Shown piece after piece: positions 22,561 to 36,258 of a stretch of DNA of 64,000 nucleotides. The number at the start of each line of letters is the position of its first letter. The stretch's first letter is position 1. The DNA comes from Cyprinodon diabolis (lineage: Eukaryota; Chordata; Actinopteri; Cyprinodontiformes; Cyprinodontidae). Where the stretch lies: positions 1 through 64,000 of the forward strand of contig JARPUW010000308.1 of the NCBI GenBank assembly GCA_030533445.1. The letters run 5' to 3'. A model generated the notes under the pieces. That model had not been told where the DNA came from and ran no database searches. It saw only the letters and a list, made by a program, of their open reading frames with translations. A program made the position numbers and the translations under genes.

Positions 22561-25500
22561 CTGTTTTTTATGCTTTTTTTTTCCTCTCCCCATTCATTTC
22601 CTATGGGATTTTTTTGCGACGTTTTCGCTAATAATTCGCAAACCTTCGGACTAATGAGAAAGTTTTATACAAGCACACATCACCCCATTGGTCCCGACGC
22701 GTGTGCCAACTTTGGGCCCGATCCGCCAAACCATGCGGGACTAGTTACGCGCCGAAGTTTTGGGTATACGGGAGAATTATAATAACTAGAAAATTTCTAA
22801 AGAAATTTTGAGGGGGGCCACCTACTGCCCGTCTGGGGAACCGGGCCAATACGGCCCTGGCAAGTGATGTCGGGGCTCCCCAGACCAACTGCTTATGCCT
22901 TTGAGGGCTGCTGAGGGAAGGAAAGAGGGCTAGGTCATGGGCAAAGAGAGCTGTGTGCCACCTGTGCTGAAATCTGGGTAATAGACGTGCACAGCGTATG
23001 ATGCACAAGGGTAATATGGGTTGTCCATATTGAACCGCAGTGGGTAAAGCTCAGTTGGTGGGCTCCGCCCGCCTGCTAGGAGCCCTTGCAGCGATGAAAA
23101 AAATCCCCAATGGCGGGCATTGCCCGCCTGCTAAGAGCCATTGCAGTGATGAAATCACCAATGGCGGGCTCCGCCCGCCTGCTAGGAGCCATTGCAGTGA
23201 TGAAAAAAATCACCATTGGCGGGCTCCGCCCGCCTCCTAACAGCCATTGCAGTGATGAAATCACCAATGGCGGGCTCCGCCCGCCTTCTAAGAGCCATTG
23301 CAGTGATGAAATTACAAATGGCTATAAGCAATATGCCAGAATGTATGAGTGTGTATAAGGAAGAGGCTTTTATTTTGTAGAGTCCCTGTAGTCTTATTTT
23401 GAAAGTCTATCATGGAAGTGCATCTATAGATGGGTCATGCCCAGCAGTGATATAGAATCCATTTCCAAATGTTAAATCACTGGTTTTCCATGTTATTAGG
23501 TGAATAGTTCCTGTATTACAGAGTAAATGGGGGACTTTTATTGTGAAATTTGCTCTGGGGTGTGTTTTGAAAAGGTCACTAGAGTCTAATAAAAACAACC
23601 TGGAAGAGTTTGGGTCATAATGTTGAGCCATTTGCATCAATTAATGCATTAGTATAATCTAGAGGCTTTTATTTTGTAGGGTCCCTGGAGTCTTATTTTG
23701 AAAGTCCAACAGAGTTGTGTTTAGAGAAAATGTTCAGACCCATCAATGATAGTTGATGACTTTCCAATCGTTAAATCACTCTTTTTCCATTTTATTAGGG
23801 CAGTAGATGAAGCGGAAATGGGAGGCTTTTATTTTGAAATTTGCCATAGGGTGTGTTTTAAACAGTCTCCTAGAGTCTATTCTCTAAAATGGGGTTGAGT
23901 TTGGGTCATAATGTTGAGCCATATAGGGCAATAAATATATGTAAAAAATATAGAGGCTTTTATTTTGAAGGGTCCCTGGAGTCTTATTTTGAAAGTCTAT
24001 CAGTGCTGAGTGGCAAGGGAAGTGTCATGGACGGCAGTCATATAGTATCCATTTCCCAATGTTAAATCAGTGCTTTCACCCTCCATTAGATTAATATGTG
24101 CTGTTTAAAACAGCAGAGGTAAAATCTGTTTGAAGCTTGGTAACCTTGACAACGCTTAACGAGCCTCTCACTGACACAGACAACAGCTGCACTCACTATT
24201 GGTTTCTTCTTCCCAGGCTTTTTTGTATGGGAAGAACGGCACCGAACAAACGACTACTGATCAAAAACCGTATGAGTTATTCAAAAAACATTTTCACCAT
24301 GAGCATCAGCAATCCTTCGACTCCAACTATACCAACTTTGGTGTATGTGTGTCATTCAGAAAAATATTTATGACGAGTTGAAAACACATAGTCTGATTCG
24401 TTTTTCTCCCATCTTCAGCTCAAAAAGAATGGAGAAAGGCTGAAACTCTCATCCACTTTAGGTTGGTCTGGAGGGTTTTTAAGGCAAAGTATTAATCCTA
24501 CCGTAATTCCGAAGACATTGTGTGAGTCCAGAGGTTTCAGTCTACAAACTGACCAAAAATGGTGACTGTAGCTCCAAATATGTGGCCGTGAGGGCGAGAA
24601 TAAGATGTTTGATCTTAAAAAATGGCCGCCTCACACTAAGATTTCAGCAGCTGCACTCTAGCAGGCTGCTGCAGAAGCTAACTGTCAGCTAGCTTCCAGG
24701 TGCTTACCCTCCGAACAAACGACTGCTGAGCAAAAACCGTAAAAGATATCTGAAAAATTCTTTCAGTGAAAGCAACATCTATCCTTTGTCTCAGACTGGG
24801 GTAACCTTCATGTCTGTAGGTCTTTCACAACCCAAAACGAAGCACAAACAAAATGGTTGGCCCACCTGCTCCTCCCTTTGTTTGAACTGCAGGACCTCAC
24901 TCTCACTCACCTTTTAGCTGCTAAAGCACCCCTCCGAACAAACGACTGCTGAGTAAAAACCGTAAAAGGTATCTGAAAAATTCTTTTTATCTAAGCGACA
25001 GCTATATCTTGTCTTCAATTGGAGTAACTTTCATGGCTGTAGGTCATCTACAAACTGAATGGGAAGAGAAAGAAAAAGAAAAAACGTTTCATCACACCTA
25101 AGCTTCTAATTGAGCTAGCTGCAGCAGGTCACTGTCACTCAGCTTTCAGGTGCTTAAAATGTCCTCCGAACAAACGACTGCTGAGCAAAAACCGTATGAG
25201 TTATTCAAAAAATTTTTTCACCGTGAGCGTCAGTCATCCTTCGACTCCAACTATGCCAACTTTGGTGTATGTGTGTCATTCAGAAAAATATTTATGACGA
25301 GTTTAAAACACATAGTCGGATTCGTTTTTCTCCCCTCTTCTGCTCCAAAACCAATGAAAAACGGCTCTGATTTTCATCGACTTTAGGTCGGTCTGGAGGG
25401 TTTTTAAGGAAAAGTATTAATCCTACCGTAATTCCGAAGATATTGTGTGGGTCCAGAGATTTCAGTCTACAAACTGACCAAAAATGGTGACTCTAGCTAT

Positions 25501-25756
25501 AAATATGTGGCCGTGAGGGCGAGTTTAAAATGTTTTTTTGTGTTTAAAAAACGCCTGCCTCACACTCTAGCTTTTCAGTTGCTCCACTCTAGCAGGCTGG
25601 ATTTTGCTAAAACTTTGTGGCGCTTGAGGTCTGATTATACAAAAACCGTAGCAGTTATCAACATACCGTCTTCAGTTTTAAATAGACGAAGGATTTATCT
25701 ACAAACTGAGCTTCAAACTGTTTTTCTAGGTGAATGTATGCCGACACAGTGAAGTG
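22561..25756 (+). repeat. Unit 8, class B (3196 bp)
   Basis: Body carries the full class B marker set of unit 3, but its lead segment has the CCAAACCATGCGG form of unit 7 and no 66-bp element. The switch lies around the palindrome at 22790. Confidence 0.95.
23057..23322 (+). repeat. 51-bp minisatellite, unit 8 (class B form)
   Basis: Five cores as in unit 3: first stem GGTGGGC, second loop ATT, periods 55, 51, 55, 51. Confidence 0.95.
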
Positions 25757-25988
25757 CTGTTTTTTATGCTTTTTTTTTCCTCTCCCCATTCATTTCCTAT
25801 GGGATTTTTTTGCGACGTTTTCGCTAATAATTCGCAAACCTTCGGACTAATGAGAAAGTTTTATACAAGCACACATCACCCCATTGGTCCCGACGCGTGT
25901 GCCAACTTTGGGCCCGATCCGCCAAACCGTGCGGGACTAGTTACGCGCCGAAGTTTTGGGTATACGGGAGAATTATAATAATAATAAT

Positions 25989-26048
25989 ACGCGGAATAAA
26001 TATGTGCAATAGTAGTAGGTGGGCCATGCCTTCGGCATGTGGCCCCCC
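25989..26048 (+). repeat. 66-bp hairpin element, 1 copy, unit 9
   Basis: Single copy after (TAA)4. The corresponding unit 4 has two. Confidence 0.9.
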
Positions 26049-26321
26049 AACTAGAAAATTTCTAAAGAAATTTTGAGGGGGGCCACCTACTGCCCGTCTG
26101 GGGAACCGGGCCAATACGGCCCTGGCAAGTGACGTCGGGGCTCCCCAGACCAACTGCTTACGCCTTTGAGGGCTGCTGAGGGAAGGAAAGAGGGCAAGTT
26201 CATGGGCAAAGAGAGCTGTGTGCCACTTGTGCTGAAATCTGGGAAATAGACGTGCACAGCGTATGATGCACAAGGGTAATATGGGTTGTCCATATTGAAA
26301 CACAGTGGGTAAAGCCCAGTT

Positions 26322-26559
26322 GGCGGGCTTCGCCCGCCTGCTGGGAGCCATCTCAGTGAAGAAAAAAATCACCAATGGCGGGCCCTGCCCGCCTTCTAAG
26401 AGCCATTGCAGTGATGAAATCACCAATGGCGGGCTCCGCCCGCCTGCTAAGAGCCATTGCAGTGATGTAATCACCTTCGGCGGGCTCCGCCCGCCTGTTA
26501 CCATTGGCGGGCTCCGCCCGCCTTCTAAGAGCCATTGCAGTGATGAAATCACCAATGGC
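26322..26559 (+). repeat. 51-bp minisatellite, unit 9
   Basis: Five cores with class C loops TTC, CCT, TCC, TCC, TCC and CTTCGGCGGG before the fourth core. Confidence 0.95.
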
Positions 26560-29222
26560 AATGAGCAATATGCCAGAATGTATGAGTGTGTATAAGGAAG
26601 AGGCTTTTATTCTGTAGAGTCCTTGTAGTCTTATTTTGAAAGTCTATCATGAATGTGCATCAAAAGATGGGTCACGCCCAGCAGTGATATAGAATCCATT
26701 TCCAAATGTTAAATCACTGGTTTTCCATGTTATTAGGTGAATAGTTGCTGTATTACAGAGTAAATGGGAAACTTTTATTGTGAAATTTGCTCTGGGTGTG
26801 TTTTGAAAAGGTCACTAGAGTCTAATAAAAACAACCTGGAAGAGTTTGGGTCATAATGTTGAGCCATTTGCATCAATTAATGCATTAGTATAATCTAGAG
26901 GCTTTTATTTTGTAGGGTCCCTGGAGTCTTATTTTGAAAGTCCAACAGAGTTGTGTTTATAGAAAATGTTCAGACCCGTCAATGATAGTTGATTACTTTC
27001 CAATCGTTAAATCACTCTTTTTCCATGTTATTAGGGCAGTAGATGAAGCGGAAATGGGAGGCTTTTATTTTGAAATTTGCTATAGGGTGTGTTTTAAACA
27101 GTCTCCCAGAGTCTATTCTCTAAAACGGGGTTGAGTTTGGGTCATAATGTTGAGCCATATAGGGCAATAAATATATGTAAAAAATATAGAGGCTTTTATT
27201 TTGTAGGGTCCCTGGAGTCTTATTTTGAAAGTCTATCAGTGCTGAGTGGCAAGGGAAGTGTCATGGACAGCAGTCATATAGTATCCATTTCCCAATGTTA
27301 AATCAGTCCTTTCACCCTCCATTAGATTAATATGTGCTGTTTAAAACAGCAGAGGTAAAATCTGTTTGAAGCTTGGTAACCTTGACAACGCTTAAGGAGC
27401 CTCTCACTGACACAGACAACAGCTGCACTCACTATTGGTTTCTTCTTCCCAGGCTTTTTTGTATGGGAAGAACGGCACCGAACAAACGACTACTGATCAA
27501 AAACCGTATGAGTTATTCAAAAAACATTTTCACCATGAGCATCAGCAATCCTTCGACTCCAACTATACCAACTTTGGTGTATGTGTGTCATTCAGAAAAA
27601 TATTTATGACGAGTTGAAAACACATAGTCTGATTCGTTTCTCTCCCATCTTCAGCTCAAAAAGAATAGAGAAAGGCTGAAACTCTCATCGACTTTAGGTT
27701 GGTCTGGAGGGTTTTTAAGGAAAAGTATTAATCCTACCGTAATTCCGAAGACATTGTGTGAGTCCAGAGGTTTCAGTCTACAAACTGACCAAAAATGGTG
27801 ACTGTAGCTCCAAATATGTGGCCGTGAGGGCGAGAATAAGATGTTTGATCTTAAAAAAATGGCCGCCTCACACTAAGATTTCAGCAGCTGCACTGTAGCA
27901 GGCTGCTGCAGAAGCTAACTGTCAGCTAGCTTCCAGGTGCTTACCCTCCGAACAAACGACTGCTGAGCAAAAACCGTAAAAGGTATCTGAAAAATTCTTT
28001 CAGTGAAAGCAACATCTATCCTTTGTCTCAGACTGGGGTAACCTTCATGTCTGTAGGTCTTTCACAACCCAAAACGAAGCACAAACAAAATGGTTGGCCC
28101 ACCTGCTCCTCCCTTTGTTTGAACTGCAGGACCTCACTCTCACTCACCTTTTAGCTGCTAAAGCACCCCTCCGAACAAACGACTGCTGAGTAAAAACCGT
28201 AAAAGGTATCTGAAAAATTCTTTTTATCTAAGCGACAGCTATATCTTGTCTTCAATTGGAGTAACTTTCATGGCTGTAGGTCATCTACAAACTGAATGGG
28301 AAGAGAAAGAAAAAGAAAAAACGTTTCATCACACCTAAGCTTCTAATTGAGCTAGCTGCAGCAGGTCACTGTCACTCAGCTTTCAGGTGCTTAAAATGTC
28401 CTCCGAACAAACGACTGCTGAGCAAAAACCGTATGAGTTATTCAAAAAATTTTTTCACCGTGAGCGTCAGTCATCCTTCGACTCCAACTATGCCAACTTT
28501 GGTGTATGTGTGTCATTCAGAAAAATATTTATGACGAGTTTAAAACACATAGTCTGATTCGTTTTTCTCCCCTCTTCTGCTCCAAAACCAATGAAAAACG
28601 GCTCTGATTTTCATCGACTTTAGGTCGGTCTGGAGGGTTTTTAAGGAAAAGTATTAATCCTACCGTAATTCCGAAGATATTGTGTGGGTCCAGAGATTTC
28701 AGTCTACAAACTGACCAAAAATGGTGACTCTAGCTATAAATATGTGGCCGTGAGGGCGAGTTTAAAATGTTTTTTTGTGTTTAAAAAACGCCTGCCTCAC
28801 ACTCTAGCTTTTCAGTTGCTCCACTCTAGCAGGCTGGATTTTGCTAAAACTTTGTGGCGCTTGAGGTCTGATTATACAAAAACCGTAGCAGTTATCAACA
28901 TACCGTCTTCAGTTTTAAATAGACGAAGGATTTATCTACAAACTGAGCTTCAAACTGTTTTTCTAGGTGAATGTATGCCGACACAGTGAAGTGCTGTTTT
29001 TTATGCTTTTTTTTCCCTCTCCCCATTCATTTCCTATGGGATTTTTTTGCGACGTTTTCGCTAATAATTCGCAAACCTTCGGACTAATGAGAAAGTTTTA
29101 TACAAGCACACATCACCCCATTGGTCCCGACGCGTGTGCCAACTTTGGGCCCGATCCGCCAAACCGTGCGGGACTAGTTACGCGCCGAAGTTTTGGGTAT
29201 ACGGGAGAATTATAATAATAAT

Positions 29223-29282
29223 ACGCGGAATAAATATGTGCAATAGTAGTAGGTGGGCCATGCCTTCGGCATGTGGCCCCCC
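29223..29282 (+). repeat. 66-bp hairpin element, 1 copy, unit 10
   Basis: Single copy after (TAA)3. Confidence 0.9.
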
Positions 29283-29555
29283 AACTAGAAAATTTCTAAA
29301 GAAATTTTGAGGGGGGCCACCTACTGCCCGTCTGGGGAACCGGGCCAATACGGCCCTGGCAAGTGACGTCGGGGCTCCCCAGACCAACTGCTTACGCCTT
29401 TGAGGGCTGCTGAGGGAAGGAAAGAGGGCAAGTTCATGGGCAAAGAGAGCTGTGTGCCACTTGTGCTGAAATCTGGGAAATAGACGTGCACAGCGTATGA
29501 TGCACAAGGGTAATATGGGTTGTCCATATTGAAACACAGTGGGTAAAGCCCAGTT

Positions 29556-29715
29556 GGCGGGCTTCGCCCGCCTGCTAGGAGCCATCTCAGTGAAGAAACA
29601 AATCACCAATGGCGGGCTCTGCCCGCCTTCTAAGAGCCATTGCAGTGATGAAATCACCAATGGCGGGCTCCGCCCGCCTGCTAAGAGCCATTGCAGTGAT
29701 GTAATCACCAATGGC
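29556..29715 (+). repeat. 51-bp minisatellite, unit 10
   Basis: Three cores with loops TTC, TCT, TCC. The last hairpin uses loop GTA, showing that the repeats deleted relative to unit 1 are those after the GTGATGTAATCAC copy. Confidence 0.95.
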
Positions 29716-32393
29716 AATGAGCAATATGCCAGAATGTATGAGTGTGTATAAGGAAGAGGCTTTTATTCTGTAGAGTCCTTGTAGTCTTATTTTGAAAGTC
29801 TATCATGAATGTGCATCAAAAGATGGGTCACGCCCAGCAGTGATATAGAATCCATTTCCAAATGTTAAATCACTGGTTTTCCATGTTATTAGGTGAATAG
29901 TTGATGTATTACAGAGTAAATGGGAGACTTTTATTGTGAAATTTGCTCTGGGGTGTGTCTTGAAAAGGTCACTAGAGTCTAATAAAAACAACCTGGAAGA
30001 GTTTGGGTCATAATGTTGAGCCATTTGCATCAATTAATGCATTAGTATAATCTAGAGGCTTTTATTTTGTAGGGTCCCTGGAGTCTTATTTTGAAAGTCC
30101 AACAGAGTTGTGTTTATAGAAAATGTTCAGACCCGTCAATGATAGTTGATTACTTTCCAATCGTTAAATCACTCTTTTTCCATGTTATTAGGGCAGTAGA
30201 TGAAGCGGAAATGGGAGGCTTTTATTTTGAAATTTGCTATAGGGTGTGTTTTAAACAGTCTCCTAGAGTCTATTCTCTAAAACGGGGTTGAGTTTGGGTC
30301 ATAATGTTGAGCCATATAGGGCAATAAATATATGTAAAAAATATAGAGGCTTTTATTTTGTAGGGTCCCTGGAGTCTTATTTTGAAAGTCTATCAGTGAT
30401 GAGTGGCAAGGGAAGTGTCATGGACAGCAGTCATATAGTATCCATTTCCCAATGTTAAATCAGTGCTTTCACCCTCCATTAGATTAATATGTGCTGTTTA
30501 AAACAGCAGAGATAAAATCTGTTTGAAGCTTGGTAACCTTGACAACGCTTAAGGAGCCTCTCACTGACACAGACAACAGCTGCACTCACTATTGGTTTCT
30601 TCTTCCCAGGCTTTTTTGTATGGGAAGAACGGCACCGAACAAACGACTGCTGAGCAAAAACCGTATGAGTTATTAAAAAAAAAAATTCACCATGAGCATC
30701 AGCAATCCTTCGACTCCAACTATACCAACTTTGGTGTATGTGTGTCATTCAGAACAATATTTATGACGACTTGAAAACACATAGTCTGATTCGTTTCTCT
30801 CCCATCTTCAGCTCAAAAAGAATGGAGAAAGGCTGAAACTCATCGACTTTAGGTTGGTCTGGAGGGTTTTTAAGGAAAAGTATTAATCCTACCGTGATTC
30901 CGAAGACATTGCGTGAGTCCAGAGGTTTCAGTCTACAAACTGACCAAAAATGGTGACTGTAGCTCCAAATATGTGGCCGTGAGGGCGAGAATAAGATGTT
31001 TGATCTTAAAAAAATGGCCGCCTCACACTAAGATTTCAGCAGCTGCACTCTAGCAGGCTGCTGCAGAAGCTAACTGTCAGCTAGCTTCCAGGTGCTTACC
31101 CTCCGAACAAACGACTGCTGAGCAAAAACCGTAAAAGATATCTGAAAAATTCTTTCAGTGAAAGCAACATCTATCCTTTGTCTCAGACTGGGGTAACCTT
31201 CATGTCTGTAGGTCTTTCACAACCCAAAACGAAGCACAAACAAAATGGTTGGCCCACCTGCTCCTCCCTTTGTTTGAACTGCAGGACATCACTCTCACTC
31301 ACCTTTTAGCTGCTAAAGCACCCCTCCGAACAAACGACTGCTGAGTAAAAACCGTAAAAGGTATCTGAAAAATTCTTTTTATCTAAGCTACAGCTATATC
31401 TTGTCTTCAATTGGAGTAACTTTCATGGCTGTAGGTCATCTACAAACTGAATGGGAAGAGAAAGAAAAAGAAAAAACGTTTCATCACACCTAAGCTTCTA
31501 ATTGAGCTAGCTGCAGCAGGTCACTGTCACTCAGCTTTCAGGTGCTTAAAATGTCCTCCGAACAAACGACTGCTGAGCAAAAACCGTATGAGTTATTCAA
31601 AAAATTTTTTCACCGTGAGCGTCAGTCATCCTTCGACTCCAACTATGCCAACTTTGGTGTATGTGTGTCATTCAGAAAAATATTTATGACGAGTTTAAAA
31701 CACATAGTCTGATTCGTTTTTCTCCCCTCTTCTGCTCCAAAACCAATGAAAAACGGCTCTGATTTTCATCGACTTTAGGTCGGTCTGGAGGGTTTTTAAG
31801 GAAAAGTATTAATCCTACCGTAATTCCGAAGATATTGTGTGGGTCCAGAGATTTCAGTCTACAAACTGACCAAAAATGGTGACTCTAGCTATAAATATGT
31901 GGCCGTGAGGGCGAGTTTAAAATGTTTTTTTGTGTTTAAAAAACGCCTGCCTCACACTCTAGCTTTTCAGTTGCTCCACTCTAGCAGGCTGGATTTTGCT
32001 AAAACTTTGTGGCGCTTGAGGTCTGATTATACAAAAACCGTAGCAGTTATCAACATACCGTCTTCAGTTTTAAATAGACGAAGGATTTATCTACAAACTG
32101 AGCTTCAAACTGTTTTTCTAGGTGAATGTATGCCGACACAGTGAAGTGCTGTTTTTTATGCTTTTTTTTACCTCTTCCCATTCATTTCCTATGGGATTTT
32201 TTTGCGACATTTTCGCTAATAATTCGCAAACCTTCGGACTAATGAGAAAGTTTTATACAAGCACACATCACCCCATTGGTCCCGACGCGTGTGCCAACTT
32301 TGGGCCCGATCCGCCAAACCGTGCGGGACTAGTTACGTGCCGAAGTTTTGGGTATACGGGAGAATTATAATAATAATAATAATACGCGGAATA

Positions 32394-32443
32394 AATATGT
32401 GCAATAGTAGTAGGTGGGCCATGCCTTCGGCATGTGGCCCCCC
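32394..32443 (+). repeat. 66-bp hairpin element, 1 copy, unit 11
   Basis: Single copy after the longest TAA run class, (TAA)5. The hairpin is unchanged. Confidence 0.9.
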
Positions 32444-32716
32444 AACTAGAAAATTTCTAAAGAAATTTTGAGGGGGGCCACCTACTGCCCGTCTGGGGAA
32501 CCGGGCCAATACGGCCCTGGCAAGTGATGTCGGGGCTCCCCAGACCAACTGCTTATGCCTTTGAGGGCTGCTGAGGGAAGGAAAGAGGGCTAGGTCATGG
32601 GCAAAGAGAGCTGTGTGCCACCTGTGCTGAAATCTGGGTAATAGACGTGCACAGCGTATGATGCACAAGGGTAATATGGGTTGTCCATATTGAACCGCAG
32701 TGGGTAAAGCTCAGTT

Positions 32717-32982
32717 GGTGGGCTCCGCCCGCCTGCTAGGAGCCCTTGCAGCGATGAAAAAAATCCCCAATGGCGGGCATTGCCCGCCTGCTAAGAGCCA
32801 TTGCAGTGATGAAATCACCAATGGCGGGCTCCGCCCGCCTGCTAGGAGCCATTGCAGTGATGAAAAAAATCACCATTGGCGGGCTCCGCCCGCCTCCTAA
32901 CAGCCATTGCAGTGATGAAATCACCAATGGCGGGCTCCGCCCGCCTTCTAAGAGCCATTGCAGTGATGAAATTACAAATGGC
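32717..32982 (+). repeat. 51-bp minisatellite, unit 11 (class B form)
   Basis: Five cores with the same stem and loop series as units 3 and 8. Confidence 0.95.
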
Positions 32983-35648
32983 TATAAGCAATATGCCAGA
33001 ATGTATGAGTGTGTATAAGGAAGAGGCTTTTATTTTGTAGAGTCCCTGTAGTCTTATTTTGAAAGTCTATCATGGAAGTGCATCTATAGATGGGTCATGC
33101 CCAGCAGTGATATAGAATCCATTTCCAAATGTTAAATCACTGGTTTTCCATGTTATTAGGTGAATAGTTCCTGTATTACAGAGTAAATGGGGGACTTTTA
33201 TTGTGAAATTTGCTCTGGGGTGTGTTTTGAAAAGGTCACTAGAGTCTAATAAAAACAACCTGGAAGAGTTTGGGTCATAATGTTGAGCCATTTGCATCAA
33301 TTAATGCATTAGTATAATCTAGAGGCTTTTATTTTGTAGGGTCCCTGGAGTCTTATTTTGAAAGTCCAACAGAGTTGTGTTTAGAGAAAATGTTCAGACC
33401 CATCAATGATAGTTGATGACTTTCCAATCGTTAAATCACTCTTTTTCCATTTTATTAGGGCAGTAGATGAAGCGGAAATGGGAGGCTTTTATTTTGAAAT
33501 TTGCCATAGGGTGTGTTTTAAACAGTCTCCTAGAGTCTATTCTCTAAAATGGGGTTGAGTTTGGGTCATAATGTTGAGCCATATAGGGCAATAAATATAT
33601 GTAAAAAATATAGAGGCTTTTATTTTGAAGGGTCCCTGGAGTCTTATTTTGAAAGTCTATCAGTGCTGAGTGGCAAGGGAAGTGTCATGGACGGCAGTCA
33701 TATAGTATCCATTTCCCAATGTTAAATCAGTGCTTTCACCCTCCATTAGATTAATATGTGCTGTTTAAAACAGCAGAGGTAAAATCTGTTTGAAGCTTGG
33801 TAACCTTGACAACGCTTAACGAGCCTCTCACTGACACAGACAACAGCTGCACTCACTATTGGTTTCTTCTTCCCAGGCTTTTTTGTATGGGAAGAACGGC
33901 ACCGAACAAACGACTACTGATCAAAAACCGTATGAGTTATTCAAAAAACATTTTCACCATGAGCATCAGCAATCCTTCGACTCCAACTATACCAACTTTG
34001 GTGTATGTGTGTCATTCAGAAAAATATTTATGACGAGTTGAAAACACATAGTCTGATTCGTTTTTCTCCCATCTTCAGCTCAAAAAGAATGGAGAAAGGC
34101 TGAAACTCTCATCCACTTTAGGTTGGTCTGGAGGGTTTTTAAGGCAAAGTATTAATCCTACCGTAATTCCGAAGACATTGTGTGAGTCCAGAGGTTTCAG
34201 TCTACAAACTGACCAAAAATGGTGACTGTAGCTCCAAATATGTGGCCGTGAGGGCGAGAATAAGATGTTTGATCTTAAAAAATGGCCGCCTCACACTAAG
34301 ATTTCAGCAGCTGCACTCTAGCAGGCTGCTGCAGAAGCTAACTGTCAGCTAGCTTCCAGGTGCTTACCCTCCGAACAAACGACTGCTGAGCAAAAACCGT
34401 AAAAGATATCTGAAAAATTCTTTCAGTGAAAGCAACATCTATCCTTTGTCTCAGACTGGGGTAACCTTCATGTCTGTAGGTCTTTCACAACCCAAAACGA
34501 AGCACAAACAAAATGGTTGGCCCACCTGCTCCTCCCTTTGTTTGAACTGCAGGACCTCACTCTCACTCACCTTTTAGCTGCTAAAGCACCCCTCCGAACA
34601 AACGACTGCTGAGTAAAAACCGTAAAAGGTATCTGAAAAATTCTTTTTATCTAAGCGACAGCTATATCTTGTCTTCAATTGGAGTAACTTTCATGGCTGT
34701 AGGTCATCTACAAACTGAATGGGAAGAGAAAGAAAAAGAAAAAACGTTTCATCACACCTAAGCTTCTAATTGAGCTAGCTGCAGCAGGTCACTGTCACTC
34801 AGCTTTCAGGTGCTTAAAATGTCCTCCGAACAAACGACTGCTGAGCAAAAACCGTATGAGTTATTCAAAAAATTTTTTCACCGTGAGCGTCAGTCATCCT
34901 TCGACTCCAACTATGCCAACTTTGGTGTATGTGTGTCATTCAGAAAAATATTTATGACGAGTTTAAAACACATAGTCGGATTCGTTTTTCTCCCCTCTTC
35001 TGCTCCAAAACCAATGAAAAACGGCTCTGATTTTCATCGACTTTAGGTCGGTCTGGAGGGTTTTTAAGGAAAAGTATTAATCCTACCGTAATTCCGAAGA
35101 TATTGTGTGGGTCCAGAGATTTCAGTCTACAAACTGACCAAAAATGGTGACTCTAGCTATAAATATGTGGCCGTGAGGGCGAGTTTAAAATGTTTTTTTG
35201 TGTTTAAAAAACGCCTGCCTCACACTCTAGCTTTTCAGTTGCTCCACTCTAGCAGGCTGGATTTTGCTAAAACTTTGTGGCGCTTGAGGTCTGATTATAC
35301 AAAAACCGTAGCAGTTATCAACATACCGTCTTCAGTTTTAAATAGACGAAGGATTTATCTACAAACTGAGCTTCAAACTGTTTTTCTAGGTGAATGTATG
35401 CCGACACAGTGAAGTGCTGTTTTTTATGCTTTTTTTTTCCTCTCCCCATTCATTTCCTATGGGATTTTTTTGCGACGTTTTCGCTAATAATTCGCAAACC
35501 TTCGGACTAATGAGAAAGTTTTATACAAGCACACATCACCCCATTGGTCCCGACGCGTGTGCCAACTTTGGGCCCGATCCGCCAAACCGTGCGGGACTAG
35601 TTACGCGCCGAAGTTTTGGGTATACGGGAGAATTATAATAATAATAAT

Positions 35649-35774
35649 ACGCGGAATAAATATGTGCAATAGTAGTAGGTGGGCCATGCCTTCGGCATGT
35701 GGCCCCCCAATAATACGCGGAATAAATATGTGCAATAGTAGTAGGTGGGCCATGCCTTCGGCATGTGGCCCCCC
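35649..35774 (+). repeat. 66-bp hairpin element, 2 copies, unit 12
   Basis: Two copies at 66-bp spacing, after (TAA)4. Confidence 0.95.
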
Positions 35775-36047
35775 AACTAGAAAATTTCTAAAGAAATTTT
35801 GAGGGGGGCCACCTACTGCCCGTCTGGGGAACAGGGCCAATACGGCCCTGGCAAGTTATGTCGGGGCTCCCCAGACCAACTGCTTACGCCTTTGAGGGCT
35901 GCTGAGGGAAGGAAAGAGGGCTAGGTCATGGGCAAAGAGAGCTGTGTGCCACTTGTGCTGAAATCTGGGAAATAGACGTGCACAGCGTATGATGCAAAAG
36001 GGTAATATGGGTTGTCCATATTGAAACACAGTGGGTAAAGCTCAGTT

Positions 36048-36258
36048 GGTGGGCTCCGCCCGCCTGCTAGGAGCCCTTGCAGCGATGAAAAAAATCACCA
36101 ATGGCGGGCTCTGCCCGCCTGCTAAGAGCCATTGCAGTGATGAAATCACCAATGGCGGGCTCCGCCCGCCTTCTAAGAGCCATTGCAGTGATGAAATCAC
36201 CAATGGCGGGCTCCGCCCGCCTTCTAAGAGCCATTGCAGTGATGAAATTACAAATGGC
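36048..36258 (+). repeat. 51-bp minisatellite, unit 12
   Basis: Four cores with loops TCC, TCT, TCC, TCC. The first stem is GGTGGGC as in class B but the second loop is not ATT, so this array is intermediate between class B and the others. Confidence 0.95.

Larger units (their letters stand above)
25757..28993 (+). repeat. Unit 9, class C (3237 bp)
   Basis: Class C through most of the minisatellite and the ~295-bp field, but its front has the non-C GTCTGGGGAACC and AAATCTGGG forms, so it is mixed at the front. One 66-bp element. Private GCACTGTAGCAGG near 27890. Together with unit 8 it repeats the unit 3 to unit 4 succession. Confidence 0.95.
28994..32148 (+). repeat. Unit 10, singleton class (3155 bp)
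   Basis: Lead segment has the TTTTTTTTCCCTCTCC form of unit 5. The body has only three hairpin cores and many private changes: AAGAAACAAATCACC near 29594, GTTGATGTATTAC near 29900, GTGTGTCTTGAAAAGG near 29953, GCAGAGATAAAATC near 30507 and CATTGCGTGAGTCC near 30908. Its first CCGAACAAACGAC module reads CTGCTGAGC where every other unit has CTACTGATC, followed by an A11-type run. It shares GAACAATATT, GACGACTTG and a 2-bp loss at GAAACTCATCG with class E. Confidence 0.95.
32149..35416 (+). repeat. Unit 11, class B (3268 bp)
   Basis: Body is class B like units 3 and 8. Its lead segment is different again: TTTTTTTTACCTCTTCCC, GCGACATTTTCG near 32204 (CpG to CpA, private) and TTACGTGCCG near 32334 (shared with units 14, 17 and 18). 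It has (TAA)5. Confidence 0.95.
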
